Assembly: GCA_043228905.1 (NCBI GenBank)
Contig: JBHGNT010000005.1
Location: 21,948,001-22,012,000 of the forward strand
DNA: 64,000 nt
Direction: 5' to 3'
Source: Azolla caroliniana
Taxonomy: Eukaryota; Polypodiophyta
The notes under the pieces were generated by a model. That model was not told the origin of the DNA. It searched no databases and worked only from the letters and a program-made list of their open reading frames with translations. The position numbers and the translations under genes were made by a program. Below, one piece after another: positions 1 to 11,693 of the stretch (its first letter is position 1; each line of letters opens with the position of its first letter).

Positions 1-1388
1 GTGGCTCTTTGACTCATTAGTGACTCCCTCTCTCATGTATGCATCAGCGGTTTGGGCCCCAGGACTACCATCTTTCATGTGGACGCAATTAGAGAGACCA
101 TTGGTGATGATGTTATCACGCCAACTCCGAAGCAAATCGTCGGTCCCACATGACATTATTAGGGCTGAGTTCACTCTACCCCCTATGTTAGTAGAAGCAC
201 TTTTTCAACTGGTAGTCTTTATACACAGGATACATAACCAACCACTTGATAGAATATCCCACCAAGCCTTTAAGGCTTCTCGAGCATTGTATGAGTCCGG
301 CTATACTAGCTCATGGTATGGCATGATGGTGAGTTGGCTTCTTGCCAACGGTCTAGACATTACTAACCTCCCCCCCCTTAAGTACGACCACACGAATGAT
401 AACACTTTACTCTCTCATGAGGACCGTAATAAAGTAATACGCCAAGAAATATGGCAAATTTATACCCGGTATAAATGGATCACCCCACTAGAGCCACTCC
501 CATCTAAAATGCCGTACTATAAAGAACACTTTATGCACTTCTCTGAGTTAGGTTTTATCACGCGCCCAAAATATCTAGATGTATTCTTACCACATGCACT
601 AAGGGTTGCCATTGGTCAACTTAGAATATCATCTCACCAACTTGAGATTGAGAATGGACGTACTAATGGAGTCCCTAGGGAGGAAAGGATATGTAGGTTA
701 TGCCACATAGAGATAGAGGATGAGTACCATTTTACATGCAAATGCCCCACCTATGCCGAGATAAGGGCAAAATACCAAGACATACTTGGTTCCTCTCCCA
801 CCCTCCCTAAACTATTAGATACACTAGATATAAAGAAATTAGGTAGATACATCTTAGAATTGAAACACCACAGAGAGAACAAATTACAAAACGTTGATAA
901 TAATGTTGCTAATGTTTACCAACATATAACAAATGAAGTTTTTCAGGAACAGGGGGAGACGATGAATGTCGACACACCTGTACCACTCGGACTTCTCCTT
1001 GATGAAGCAGAAAATCAAAGAAGAACCAAACGCCCTCGGATGCCGGGTTTCAAAGCAACTCGACGAGATGTAGAAGCAATAAAGAAAATAAGGGAACGTG
1101 AACTACACCGCCTAGAAGCCATGGCTAGGGCACTCTATGCATCGGGACCATGGGTCACACCCACACCAAAAACTTTTGACCTCCCACTTCTTTTTGAGAG
1201 ACTTGGGTGGAAATGAGATTAGGCTTAGTGCAAAGTTTTGTACACTACTAGAACTTTCTTAGCTTAAGCTATTTTCTTTTATTTTTAGTTTTGATGATTG
1301 GATAAACACTCATCTTTTGTTGTAACCTATTTGTCTCATGGGCCAAATTTGGCCTTAGAAGACGTTAATATATCTTTCTTTCTTTCTT

Positions 1389-1392
<4 letters not shown>
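1..1392 (+). mobile_element. LINE family 1, 3' portion, cut by the window edge
   Basis: This is the 3' part of a non-LTR retrotransposon. An open frame runs from base 2 to 1216, followed by a 3' UTR and a pyrimidine tail of (CTTT)n type at about 1371-1392. The UTR carries a perfect 14-nt palindrome at 1341-1354. A diverged copy of the same 3' end lies at about 57985-58066 in a TOP2 intron, which supports this reading of the element end. The 5' end lies outside the window. The tail merges into a (TC)n tract that is shared with the neighbouring minus-strand LINE. Confidence 0.85.
2..1216 (+). CDS. LINE ORF2 C-terminal part (end of reverse transcriptase plus zinc-knuckle tail), partial
   Basis: The frame is open from base 2, so the start lies upstream of the window. 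The first visible residues (LFDSLVTPSLMYASAVW) match the end of LINE reverse transcriptases, after the catalytic palm. A Cys/His cluster near residues 227-242 of the frame counted from base 20 (CRLCHIEIEDEYHFTCKC) is the C-terminal zinc finger typical of plant LINE ORF2. A basic Arg/Lys-rich tail follows. No internal stop is seen in about 400 codons, so this copy may be fairly young. The catalytic residues are not in view, so its activity cannot be judged. Confidence 0.8.
   Translation, partial: WLFDSLVTPSLMYASAVWAPGLPSFMWTQLERPLVMMLSRQLRSKSSVPHDIIRAEFTLPPMLVEALFQLVVFIHRIHNQPLDRISHQAFKASRALYESGYTSSWYGMMVSWLLANGLDITNLPPLKYDHTNDNTLLSHEDRNKVIRQEIWQIYTRYKWITPLEPLPSKMPYYKEHFMHFSELGFITRPKYLDVFLPHALRVAIGQLRISSHQLEIENGRTNGVPREERICRLCHIEIEDEYHFTCKCPTYAEIRAKYQDILGSSPTLPKLLDTLDIKKLGRYILELKHHRENKLQNVDNNVANVYQHITNEVFQEQGETMNVDTPVPLGLLLDEAENQRRTKRPRMPGFKATRRDVEAIKKIRERELHRLEAMARALYASGPWVTPTPKTFDLPLLFERLGWK

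Positions 1393-1427
<35 letters not shown>
1371..1427. repeat. (CTTT)n followed by (TC)17 microsatellite
   Basis: The CTTT units (to about 1392) belong to the plus-strand LINE tail. The pure TC run at 1393-1427 reads as (GA)n on the minus strand and is the 3' tail of the minus-strand LINE A. Two elements therefore meet tail to tail here. Confidence 0.9.
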
Positions 1428-1430
<3 letters not shown>

Positions 1431-1511
1431 GTGAAAACACACAATTATATTAATAAATGTGTGTGAAAAACACTACTTACAATACGTGTGACAATGGAGT
1501 ATGGGCACACA

Positions 1512-3075
1512 CTACATGGGTAGTGGAACATGTTGAATTGCCAATAGGCAAGATGAACACTCCACCGAGGAAAGAATTTCCACTTGTTCCAATAAAGAAA
1601 ATTGCCACATTAGCACTCCCTTCAACTTTCGTAGATATGCTTTCACTCCATGTCTACCATCGAATACAAAAGCGTTGCGCATGTTCCAATTATGACGCAA
1701 TCCCCAATATCTCAGAAATAGGAAAACAATCTCCATCTCTGATTTTGGGTCAACCTATGTAAATTGTGCAAACACCCATTGTCTAGGTGGCAAATAACTC
1801 CGTGATAAAACTTGCCAAATTTGAGAAATGTAACTCCAAATTTGACAAGCAATTGGACATTGTATAAATCGATGAGTATTATCTTCTATCTTAACTGTGC
1901 AAAAGAAGCAGGTACCCGTTGCTAGTCCATGACGCTTTAAAGCTAATCCCAAAGGCAATCCTCCGATCAAAACTCTCCAAATGAATACCTTTGCAACAAG
2001 TGGCAATTTAGAATGCCAACTACATTGTAAGATCTGCCACCACCCATGATCAGATTTGTGTATTTTCCATTCTTCTTCAGCCTTAGATGATAACCATCCA
2101 AGAGACTCAACGGAACAATGATACGAAAGATTAGTAGTCACTTGTAACAATGGTGTTTGACCCCTTAAACTCCAATGAATCCACAGTTGTTCTCCTGTTT
2201 GTAGAGGTAAGGGACCTTGCATCAATGCAATATTCTGTAGTTGTTGCCAAATAAACCCATAATTAGGCGGGATGCGTAATAATTGTCGTGCTTCAATAAA
2301 CTCCAAAATTCTTTGAGATGGAACCTCAACTATATCTCCCACCTCTTTGACCCCCAAACGAAACAAACGATTAAATTGAGAATGCAATCTCTCCTTTCTT
2401 GGCCAACATAATAACTAAGAAGACACAAGTAACTCTTTTTGCAAAGAGTTACAATGCTCTCTACTAGATGATGGTTTCCATACACATAACAAGAGTGCTT
2501 CTTGCCATGAGGTAACTAAGTGTTGAACACATGAAGAACCCGGAATCCTAAGTGAAATACATCCATTCAGTAATTGCCACCATGAAGCCTTAATCGTTGT
2601 CCTCCCATATGTTAAACCTAGGCTTGTTCTCAATGAAATATCGAACAATAGATATCCATGGTTGTGAGTTTGAACACATGTCTTGTAATAATGAAAATCT
2701 ACGAGCCATCATATGCATAGATAAGTTCAATATTCCAACCCCCCCCCCCAATCGCTTAGGGGTTGCTAGATGATTCCAAGCAATCCATGTGATTCCCATC
2801 TTATCCCTCTTCTTCCACAACAAATATCGAAGAGGTTGCAAAACAAAATTCAACACCTTCTTTGTCCATGGCAATAATGGCAAGTAATATAATATCATGG
2901 GTTCCATAATACATTGTACAACCTTCAAGCGAACATGAAAGGGCCAAGATTGTGACTTCCAATACATGAACTTATCCCTCAACTTACTAGACATCCATTC
3001 AATCAATTGACCATTTGTAACATTCATTCCTAATGGATAGCCCAAGTGTCGAAAAATAGAGTCTTTCTTCACCAC
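1512..3075 (-). pseudogene. LINE A ORF2 C-terminal region (thumb, zf-RVT)
   Basis: Pieces at 2590-3075, 2415-2648, 1755-2387 and 1512-1736 read in order as the RT thumb (FRHLGYPLG, then YWKSQSWPFHVRLKVVQ) and the zf-RVT domain (AKVFIWRVLIGGLPLG, then a CFFC...HRFIQC zinc cluster). They are split by one frameshift and several stops. No RNase H domain is seen. A run of C bases near 2740 lies in this region and is a likely site of slippage. Confidence 0.88.
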
Positions 3076-3096
3076 GGATCCTTGCCATCCTAAACA

Positions 3097-4456
3097 TTAC
3101 AAATCCCTTTCAGTGCATGATATGAGACTAGACTTCCTCCAATTAATATGTAATCCGGAAGCCAATGCAAACTGATTCCACACAAGCATCCCCTTCTCAA
3201 GATTCTCCCGTGAGGCTTGTAAAAACATGAAAGAATCATCCGCCAAAGCTTGTGCTACTATTTGCCCTCCGGACGGAAGGTGCAAACCCACAATGTCACC
3301 ATTTATTGCAAGTCTTGATAGCATCACTAACAAACGATGAGTAACAATAGCAAACAACAATTTGCTAAGAGGGCATCCTTGACGAACAGATCTTGTGAGG
3401 GCAATATTTGATGTAACTCCCCGATTAAGCATTACTCGAGACACTGTATCTTGTCCTAATAAAAATATGAGGCGAGACATACGAGGTCCAAAGCCCATTG
3501 TATGCATTAACCCAGAAACAAAAGACCAATTAACATGATCATAAGCTTTCTCCAAATCTAATTGCACCATAATCAATTCTTGATGAGTGTTCCGAGCATA
3601 ATCCATGGCCATTTGAACGTTCAACACATTATGCAATATATTTCTACCTGCAATAAAACCATATTGGGCGGGGTGTATCAACTTTGGCAAATACTTTTGT
3701 AATCTATTTGCCAAGACCTTCGTAAATATCTTGTACAACCCCCCCATCAAAGAAATAGGTCTCCATTGATGAAATGACTCAAGAGATGCCACCTTTGGAA
3801 CTAGTTTAATTAGACCAATCTTCCAAGCTTGAGGCATACAACTAGAATCCCAAGACTGTTGAAACATCAAAGTCAAGGGCCCCTTTAAAATGTTGGAATA
3901 TCTCTTAAAAACTTCATTTGTCAAGCCATCCCAACCAGGGCTCTTACCACTAGGAAGATGCCTTAAAACTACATCCACCTCATCCTCAGTGAAATCCACA
4001 TCCAATTCATGACTAATGAGATCATGCACAATACATCCAACCACATCATAAAACTCATGACGTGCTCTACTCACCTCTTCTGTCATTAACAATTGTGGAC
4101 CAATCAACTCCTTAAGGTAATGAAGACATGTCAATTATTGTTGTAGGATCCACTATCAATTCATCCCCTTGCTTCACATGTACCACATTAGATCGAGCAT
4201 AAGTAGGATGTAATGCTTGGAAAAACAAATGAGATTGACATTGATTATCAATGAGTCTTTCCCTGAATTGTTGCATCTTAGCATAACGATAACTTTGGCA
4301 TTGCAACTGAGAAATAATAACATGCAATTGACTCTGAATATCCAACAACTCCTCATCTAATGGTGTATGTATCAATAATGCATTACACCTAGAGAGAACT
4401 TGTGAGAATTGTCGAATAAGACCTCTTCTTCGTTGAGCATTGGTTACTCCATACAT
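3097..4456 (-). pseudogene. LINE A ORF2: linker and reverse transcriptase
   Basis: Two frames (4112-4456 and 3097-4134) overlap by a frameshift. The second holds the RT core: RPISL, the AQYGF segment, motif A (LDLEKAYDHVNW), RQGCPLS and motif C, which reads ALADDS. The two catalytic Asp residues of motif C are kept, but the residue before ADD is Leu where Phe or Tyr is usual in LINEs; LINE D shows the same Leu. A stop at about 3097 separates this from the thumb region. Confidence 0.92.
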
Positions 4457-4477
4457 ACGATGAATGATGTTAATGTT

Positions 4478-5350
4478 TCATAATGTGATATCCCATGCTT
4501 TAACTCCTTTAAGATTCACTTGTTGAGAAAAATTTACCAAAATTTGCTCCATGAGAGAATCAAAGTGAGGTTGAAGCAAAAGAGAAGAGTGAAAGCGTAA
4601 TGGAGGCTTTCCAAGTAAAGATTTATACATGTCAATTGCATGATCACACACCTCCAAGCAAATAGGAAAGTGATCTGAAGTTCCAACATCTTGTAGAACG
4701 TTCATACGAAGTGATGTCGGTAAAAAAGAATCATTGTGCATCACATACATTCTATCTAACCGACTCCATGTTTTTCTATGTTGAGCAGATTGCAAGGTAA
4801 AACCTGGATCATTCCCTTGCAACCATGTCCAAACATCCAACTTCAAAACCTCCATAGCCAATGAGTCCCAAGCAAGTTGCTCAGGATCATCCATGATTGA
4901 ATGTTCAGACGTGGATTGAAATGCATCAACACACATGTTAAAATCGCCCATAAGTAATCTTGGACATCCAATAGATAGGGTTTGAAGGAGTGAACCCCAT
5001 AATGCAATACGTTGAGTGGCTTGGTTAGGGGCATAAATCCCAACCACCCACACAACCTCGCCAAAAAAAGTGATTTCTAGAACCAAAAACCGACCATAAG
5101 GATCATTATGCACCACTTGAGGATAATACTTATCCCTCATGATTAATACCACACCTGAATAATGATTATTAAGAAGTCCTGCATAAAATGATGAATATCC
5201 ACGCAAATGCACCGTGGATCCTGCTAACTCATGACACTTATGCTCACCTGCACATACTACATCCCATTCTCTACTTAACAAAGTTTCCCATAGTATATAC
5301 TTCTTATGAGGAGAACATGCCCCTCTGACATTCCATGTTACCACTTTCAT
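4478..5350 (-). pseudogene. LINE A ORF2 N-terminus: AP-type endonuclease
   Basis: The frame starts at an ATG at 5350. The motifs are in the expected order for an exonuclease/endonuclease/phosphatase-fold domain: TWNVRG at the N-terminus, the EHK segment holding the metal-binding Glu, YAPN, MGDFN, SRLDRMYV and the terminal SDHFPI. In LINEs this domain nicks the target strand that primes reverse transcription. All catalytic motifs are present. The frame stops near 4476, although the reading frame continues in phase to 4112 (4112-4456), so a single nonsense mutation separates the two parts. Confidence 0.92.
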
Positions 5351-5682
5351 TCAATCAACAATGTTATGGGAGCACTTGCTCCTTTAGAGCAACCGATGTC
5401 ATGAAACTAGTCAAAGCATGCTCCAATGCTGCATATGGATTTTCATGCACCACATCCTTAGGGTTGTCTATCGAAATCTTTTTTTTAGGTCCTCCTGCTT
5501 GATGAAAACCTCGAGAATTCGATGAATTTAAAACTCATTCCAATGAATCAAATTGAAGGTGAAGGGGTAATCCCTCATCCCTAGATTTTTGTTGCCAAGG
5601 AACTTTTCAAGGGCCCTCCCTAGTTCCTAAATTACCTTGCCAAGTAATCACACGAGTAGTGGGCAAGCTACTACGATGCATA

Positions 5683-5688
<6 letters not shown>

Positions 5689-5718
<30 letters not shown>
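5689..5718. repeat. (TC)15 microsatellite between LINE A and LINE B
   Basis: A pure TC tract. On the minus strand it is at once the (GA)n 3' tail of LINE B and the 5' flank of LINE A. This is the arrangement expected if LINE A inserted into the tail of LINE B. Confidence 0.92.
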
Positions 5719-5719
<1 letters not shown>

Positions 5720-6348
5720 CGTAAATCAGTGTCTGTTATTAAAACAAAATGATAATACACCCCTTGCTATCTTCACTACTTCATAAATAGTGATAGTACA
5801 AGGGAAACCCTCTCAAGTGTTGTAAAACTAGATGACATAATTCTATTCTTGGGATAAGATCCCCATACAACATAGTTGTGAAAATTGCCAAATCAATTTC
5901 CCTTTCATCCTACGGATTTGTTGTGTTATCCCATGAAGTCCATCAAACAAGAACTCATTTCTCATGGTCCAATTAAACCACATCCCCCAATATCGAAGGT
6001 AATAAAAAACCACCTTATATGATGGTGTGGGCATAACTTTATCCTCATCCATAAAAACCCATTTATAAGGTGACAAAATATTCCCTGTTATCGATGCCCA
6101 AATTTTTGACATAATCACCCAAATGGCCTTAGCAACCAAACATGTAATGAACCTATGTCTAGCATCTTCTTCAAACACCGTACAGAAAAAACATGTCCCA
6201 TTTGAAATATGCCTTCGTTTTAAGGCCATCGCCAAAGAAACACATTTGCACAGAATGGAAGATGAGACTGCCATCCTGCATCTAAAACTCTATGCCACCA
6301 CTTTACATTTCTAGTAATGCTTCATGTATCCAACACCTTATTTTCTAA

Positions 6349-6353
<5 letters not shown>
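5719..6353 (-). mobile_element. LINE B, strongly 5'-truncated copy, ends in (GA)n
   Basis: This holds only the C-terminal part of a LINE ORF2 and its 3' UTR. The frame at 5843-6274 shows the zf-RVT zinc cluster (CFFCTVFEEDARHRFITC) and the following RYWGMWFNWTMRNEFLFDG block, matching LINE A (HNWNMRNAFVFDG) and LINE D. The 5' boundary (6353) falls within ORF2 at a WLENK motif, directly against a (CT)n tract. The 3' UTR ends in TTTACGAAAAG, then (AG)n, which matches the end of LINE D. Confidence 0.88.

Positions 6354-6395
<42 letters not shown>
6354..6395. repeat. (CT)n(CA)n compound microsatellite at the 5' edge of LINE B
   Basis: About 27 bases of CT repeat pass into about eight CA units. 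On the minus strand this reads (TG)n(AG)n directly before LINE B. It is the remnant of the original microsatellite that received the LINE B and LINE A insertions. Confidence 0.88.
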
Positions 6396-6824
6396 TTTTG
6401 TCTCTTTGATCTTGATCTTTGTTAATTTGCCTTGCTAATCTTTGTCATCAACTTGGTGATCTTCATCACATAATGTTGTTTACAATCCGTATTGATGGCC
6501 TAAGTCTCCAACACTCCCATGTGTTATACCCTCATTCTCAAATTTCCCACCTAATTCACTAGTGAAAAAAAACTTAATTTGTACTATCAAGCTTAGGGTG
6601 AAACGCTCAATGGCCTATTCAAATGCAATTTGCTTCCTTAGCTCCCTGTTCTTTTCACCTTAAAATAGATTTACAACACAATAAGGTTCACCATGTTGAT
6701 CATCCTTCATCTTGATATCTATTTGTATAGTGACAACACAAGATTTGAGAGTAACGTGAACTTTTTGGAGTTCCAAAAGCTCACCTAAGTTATATTCATC
6801 TAATCTTGTGATTGATGGAAGTAA
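6396..6824. other. Spacer without recognisable gene
   Basis: About 430 bases of AT-rich sequence between LINE B and a LINE C copy. No long frame, RNA gene or repeat is evident. Short minus-strand frames read poorly and end in stops. The target-site duplication of the next LINE shows that 6396-6839 and 8202 onward were once contiguous. Confidence 0.5.
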
Positions 6825-8216
6825 AGCAAGAGGTGGATGCCTAGCTCAATCAATGCATCCTATGGAACCCGTGTATTAGAGATGACTCTGGTCAACTAAT
6901 TGGATCAAGTAAGGAGTTGTCATGGGGATGCATTGCAAAAGGTCTTGGAAAAAGTACAGAATGTTGGAGACGGCTTATGTCATTGCCAATACAAGATCAA
7001 GCCAACATATACCATGGAATCAGGGGCAACTAGACTATGAGATCTGAAATTATGAACGATCTATTGCTTAGGACGCCAATGGAGAAGTGGATAGGCTACG
7101 AGGAGGAGGGTTCTTTGATCCCACGAGGTAAGGAAACACCATACATGATCAAAGCCCATGAATTGCGAGACAATGAGACACCAACATTGGATATGGCAAT
7201 TCAAGTACTTGCATATACTCGTCATAAATGGATTGTAGATCGCGATCCAATCAAAGTACAATTAGAATGGCACATATGTACTAATGAAAACACATTGCTA
7301 CGTAAGGTCAATTCGGATCCTTCGCAATGGACGTGGCGCGATCCTTATGCAGCACAAGGACGCAAATACATCCCTTCCTTCCAATTCACGAATAGATTGG
7401 GTCACAACATTGTAGCCGCTCAAACTGCTTGAGAGTTAGTTGTTGCAAAGGTATAACACACATATCATGTTCCTCATACAATTATCACGAAATTTTGGTA
7501 GAAAATCTGGCAACAACATCATGCTAGACGAATTACCACATTCCAATGACTATTAATACATAGGTCCCTATCAGTTGGAGCGTAGTAGTATGGGAACCTT
7601 AGATCTCCTAATTGTGGAGTGTGCCCAAATGCAACAGAATCAATTCGACAAGCTCTATAGGATTACCTAGAGACCCAAATATGGCAAGGGCTTGACCGTC
7701 TATTGCAATTATGCTCGGTGTGAGGCACAATCAATTGGGGAAATGTATGTTGGTTATCATGGCATGCCCCAGTTGACAGGTACATACCATCGACTTTGGT
7801 GATAAAAGCACAAGAGATTATTTTTTCTACGATCGACAATATCCACTCAACCCTTATTAATGCCAAAGCTCAAGTTGTGTTGGAATTGGTCAGCCCAATA
7901 ACTCTTTGGATTCTAGCGGTGTAGACGAATCTTCTCCAACCAAACCGTGCGTCAAGTAATGTTAATGCAAGAGATGTGGAGTGAAGTGGTAGCCACTCTA
8001 AAGAGCCAATACGAGCGGATCCGATGGAGTTGAAAGACAACGATTAGACTTCATCCAACAATGGTCGTCCTCTCCCTTTCTTGAATCAGTGAGAATCCAC
8101 ATAAGATGCAACTATCGCGTCCCTACAGGGATTTGTATATAATACTCTCATTTGTAAACTTTTATAACTAATTGAAAGAGTTTATTAGGGGAAAAAAGAA
8201 GAGCAGGAGGTGGATG
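6825..8216 (+). mobile_element. LINE C copy 1, 5'-truncated, with target-site duplication
   Basis: The sequence from 6840 matches the 3' half of the larger LINE C at 38958-41530, both in DNA and in the encoded zf-RVT region. The ends are flanked by a 15-bp direct repeat, 6825-6839 and 8202-8216, with 14 of 15 bases identical; I read this as the target-site duplication. The tail is A-rich (GGGGAAAAAAGAAG). The coding part is broken, so this is an inactive copy. Confidence 0.88.
7037..7432 (+). pseudogene. LINE C ORF2 C-terminal fragment
   Basis: A frame of 131 codons matches the translation of 40300-40700 almost block for block: MEKWIGYEEEGSLIPR, then ELRDNETPT, HKWIVD, WRDPYA and FQFTNRLG. 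Downstream, 7443-8080 continues the similarity with stops. It is the region between the RT thumb and the zinc cluster of the LINE protein. It is a decayed fragment with no function expected. Confidence 0.85.
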
Positions 8217-11200
8217 AAGTAGGGTTTGGAGTCAACTCCTTTTCAAATGTCCCAATTCATCCAAATGTTGAACCATGAGTAAACAAGTGAGAAATGTACA
8301 TATATCATAAAATGTGCATTTATGACATACACACAACACAAATATAGACATATTGGTCTTAAGTCTTTTCGAATCATATAAGAAATATTTCTTGTTTATC
8401 TAAATTAATAATTGCTTTATGTATATATAGTATATCTATAGATATATATATGTATATATATATATATATATTCAAATATGTATCTTAGTGTTAAAACAAG
8501 ATAATAACACAACATGTGTTTAATATTTTGTGGTTGGCATTAAGTTATTATTAATGATGTCTTTGGGTTCATGCATACATTCACCGAACGTACCCTAGTA
8601 TTGCATGTATAGTTGACACCTCAAATTAACACATAAGATATCAACCTTCAATCAATGCCTTATTTTAGCGAGAGGTGTGGCTACTTGATCAATGCCAAAG
8701 TTTTAGGCACTCATTTGTAGTGTGAAAAGGTCTAATGGATAGTCACATTGTGACCATAGTGGCACATATATTATCATGGATCTGAAACGCAAACCGCAAT
8801 ATTGACATATGCATTCATGCATGCAAACCACAACATTCATAGGCAAAGCATGAAACATGTATGGTTATGTATGTACTTGAGTGACTAAACGACGCATAAT
8901 TAGAGAGCATTAATGATAGATTAATTAAAGATTATAAATTATCAATCGACAATCGACAATAGGATCAAACGATCATATCATGATCAAATCATGGTTTAAA
9001 TCAAAGATCATGATCAAGATCACGATAATTAATGATTTTCAAAAGTATGCATAATCATTATTTAAATCATGGTTTATAAGGATCGAAAAAACAAATCAAA
9101 CATATCACTTGCTCTTTACATTAAACTAGACATAGCAAATGTTTTGGTGGTATCTTAATATAATCTTATTTATCAAAGTGTTAATAAATCAAGATTAAAA
9201 TATAAAAAGAAAGAAGAAAATCAAATTTTCTTTGTTGTTTCTAGATAGAATAGTAGTCTCATTGATTACTCGAGAATAACATAACAAAAGAAAGAAACAT
9301 TAGTAATACTCTAATGCATAATATTACAAATTGAGCTAATTATGGACAATTTAATAAGAGATTAAGAAAAGAATGGACAACTTAACCAACATTGAACACT
9401 CCCAAATGAGCACTTAAGACTCCCATACTACCATTCATCCCAGACTAACACATGGTGTAGGTCATTATGGCTTTGTCCCAAGTCTTAGGATAATTGGTTT
9501 CCCATTATAACAATGTTGCAACCTATCCACCATGTTGTTTTCACCCTATCATGAGGGAAAGTTGAAGTATTGGATTTTCTATGTCCATTGAACATTCAAA
9601 CATATGCTAGCCAAGCTACTATTCAAGGCTATAAAACTTTGACCATGCTAAAACATGATGCCACTATGCATGCTTTTAGGAAACTTCTAACATCATGGTC
9701 ACCCTTGGCCTCATCTGCAATGTACTCATTTGGGTTCCATGCCTCCAAATCCACATTAAAATCAAATTAGCATCCAATAGTCATGTTGCCATGCATGAAA
9801 CATTGGAAAGCCTCCACTTCAAGAGAGATCATCAAGATAACTATGACACACCCGCCACTATTATAGAACCATGGCAATGTCACTTATGCACTTCATGCTT
9901 GTAAACCCTTCTCAAGAATTATACCATTTGTAAAGCCACCTAGTGCATTAAGTTTCTGCTTTTAATTGCATGATTTGTCTCATGTAGGAACTTTAGCAAA
10001 GCAGAATATAAATCCTTATGTAACATATTAACTAACACTCAAGACATAATGAGGTGGATCAAACCATGTCATGTAGTTTCAATTGTAATGATCTTCACAA
10101 ACTGGACATAATTTCATTTAAAAACACTCAAGACAAGGTTGTCTCATTGGATATCAAATGTTTTCAAATACAACCTTATCACGTATACATAGGCATTATG
10201 TCTTCTATGACTTTGTTGTAAAGCTGACTAGTTTCACCCACATTTTTATGTAATAATAAATGGAACAATAGTGAAATTGTGACATGTGGAACAGTTGCTT
10301 ATCTCTTATAACACTTGCTCTTAATCACTTCCCTCCATCTGTGTCATAATCACTCTATTAGCTGTGTTTACTTACACTTTGCCAGCTATGTACTTGTAAA
10401 TAGTTTAATCAAATGCATTTATTAAAGTAGGCCATAAAGATGAACAAGATATTCTCAATCGTAGAGTAGGCATATCTTTGCTTAAAAAGCAACAAGTTGT
10501 TTTGTTCATGTAACTTGATTCCATATAATGTGATGTCACGTATGAAATGTGCATACTCCAGATCAACAAAGTATGAATGTGCACATATAATGTACAACCA
10601 CATCACGAATACCGAAACCTTGATTTAAAAGAGCCAAACTTAAGTCTCTCTGCATTATTGATAAGCAAAGATAACAAAATACTAAATTAGAGCAACGAAT
10701 TATGTAAAGATGTACACAAAAAAGGATTTGGAATATCATTATATCTTATCAATACTCATTAAATTGGCATAATCATATTAAAAACAGCCTAGTAGTTTGC
10801 CATTACTCAAGGACATCAACCAAATATTTGAATACCTGATGCATAACAAATAATTCACTTTACTTGAATGTCTTGAATGGGCATCTTTGCCAATCAGAAA
10901 ATGTTGCTATTTCTGCTGCAACATCTAGTAATCAACTTGATGCATGATCTTATGTATGGAGTGTATAGAGTAACAAAAAATCAGAGGTTTCCACTTTACA
11001 ACTACAGTAGATTAGAAAATGGAAACACAGTAGTTGATGGATTTTAAAGTTAAGTCTTTAGATCATGAAGTAAATTATCGAATGTAGCTAATATTGTTTA
11101 TTTGGAAGTTTGGTCCATATACCTCAGAACAACTTGACAACTTTAGGAGAGAGTAACCTGTCTAGTGTCACAAACTGATCTGAAATTTGTAGATTCAGTC

Positions 11201-11693
11201 CAGACATGGCAAACGGCCCAAACCATGAACAAGTTTAAGTGCTAATACAAATTATTGCCATTGTGACACCACCAAAATAAAAAGACAAATCCACGACAAA
11301 AAAACAAGCTCTGATATTATCATTTTCTCATTACACACCAAATATACTCTAGCCAAAGGTTCTGATAAATAAGAGAATTAACTATTGAAATGCCTACCTC
11401 AGATTTGTACTAGTCTGATATATGGGGAGAACAGCGTCGTTTTCTCTGTAATGATGTATATACATCTCATTTGACGCTCTCCAATTCAATGTATTCCAAG
11501 ATAGAAGACTTGGGGCATACCGATTTTGTGAGGCATTATACAAAGTTTCAAACTGATGCAGGGATTCTAAGTTACCCTAACACAAAATCGTTGAATGATC
11601 ACACAAACAAAACCTGTGCACACCCTTACAAAAAAAGGAGAATTTAGGACCAATGCTGGTGAGATAGAGAACATTAAACGTTCATCAGATGTA
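8217..11693. other. AT-rich intergenic spacer downstream of CLASP
   Basis: About 3.5 kb with only short frames of poor quality (for example 9570-9904). A TA-rich microsatellite lies at 8421-8471. Around 8940-9070 the sequence is built from overlapping ATGATCATG/GATCAAG-type motifs. The part next to 11693 should hold the CLASP 3' UTR and polyadenylation site, but I cannot fix its end. No tRNA, rRNA or transposon domain is recognised. Confidence 0.5.
8421..8471. repeat. TA-rich microsatellite
   Basis: Alternating TA/TATG units with interruptions by TAGA. Simple sequence in the spacer. Confidence 0.8.

Larger units (their letters stand above)
1428..5688 (-). mobile_element. LINE A, nearly complete ORF2, ends in (GA)n
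   Basis: This is an L1-type plant LINE on the minus strand: a short ORF1 remnant (5351-5688), AP-type endonuclease, reverse transcriptase, then a zf-RVT C-terminal region. The 5' end is truncated in ORF1 exactly at a (TC)n tract (5689-5718), and the 3' end runs straight into another (TC)n tract (1393-1427). ORF2 is broken by at least two frameshifts (about 4112-4134 and 2590-2648) and in-frame stops near 4476, 3097, 2415 and 1755, so the copy is dead. A near-perfect hairpin (arms 1438-1446 and 1455-1463) lies just before the tail. It is related to LINE D (29730-35264), with roughly half the endonuclease residues the same by eye. Confidence 0.93.
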
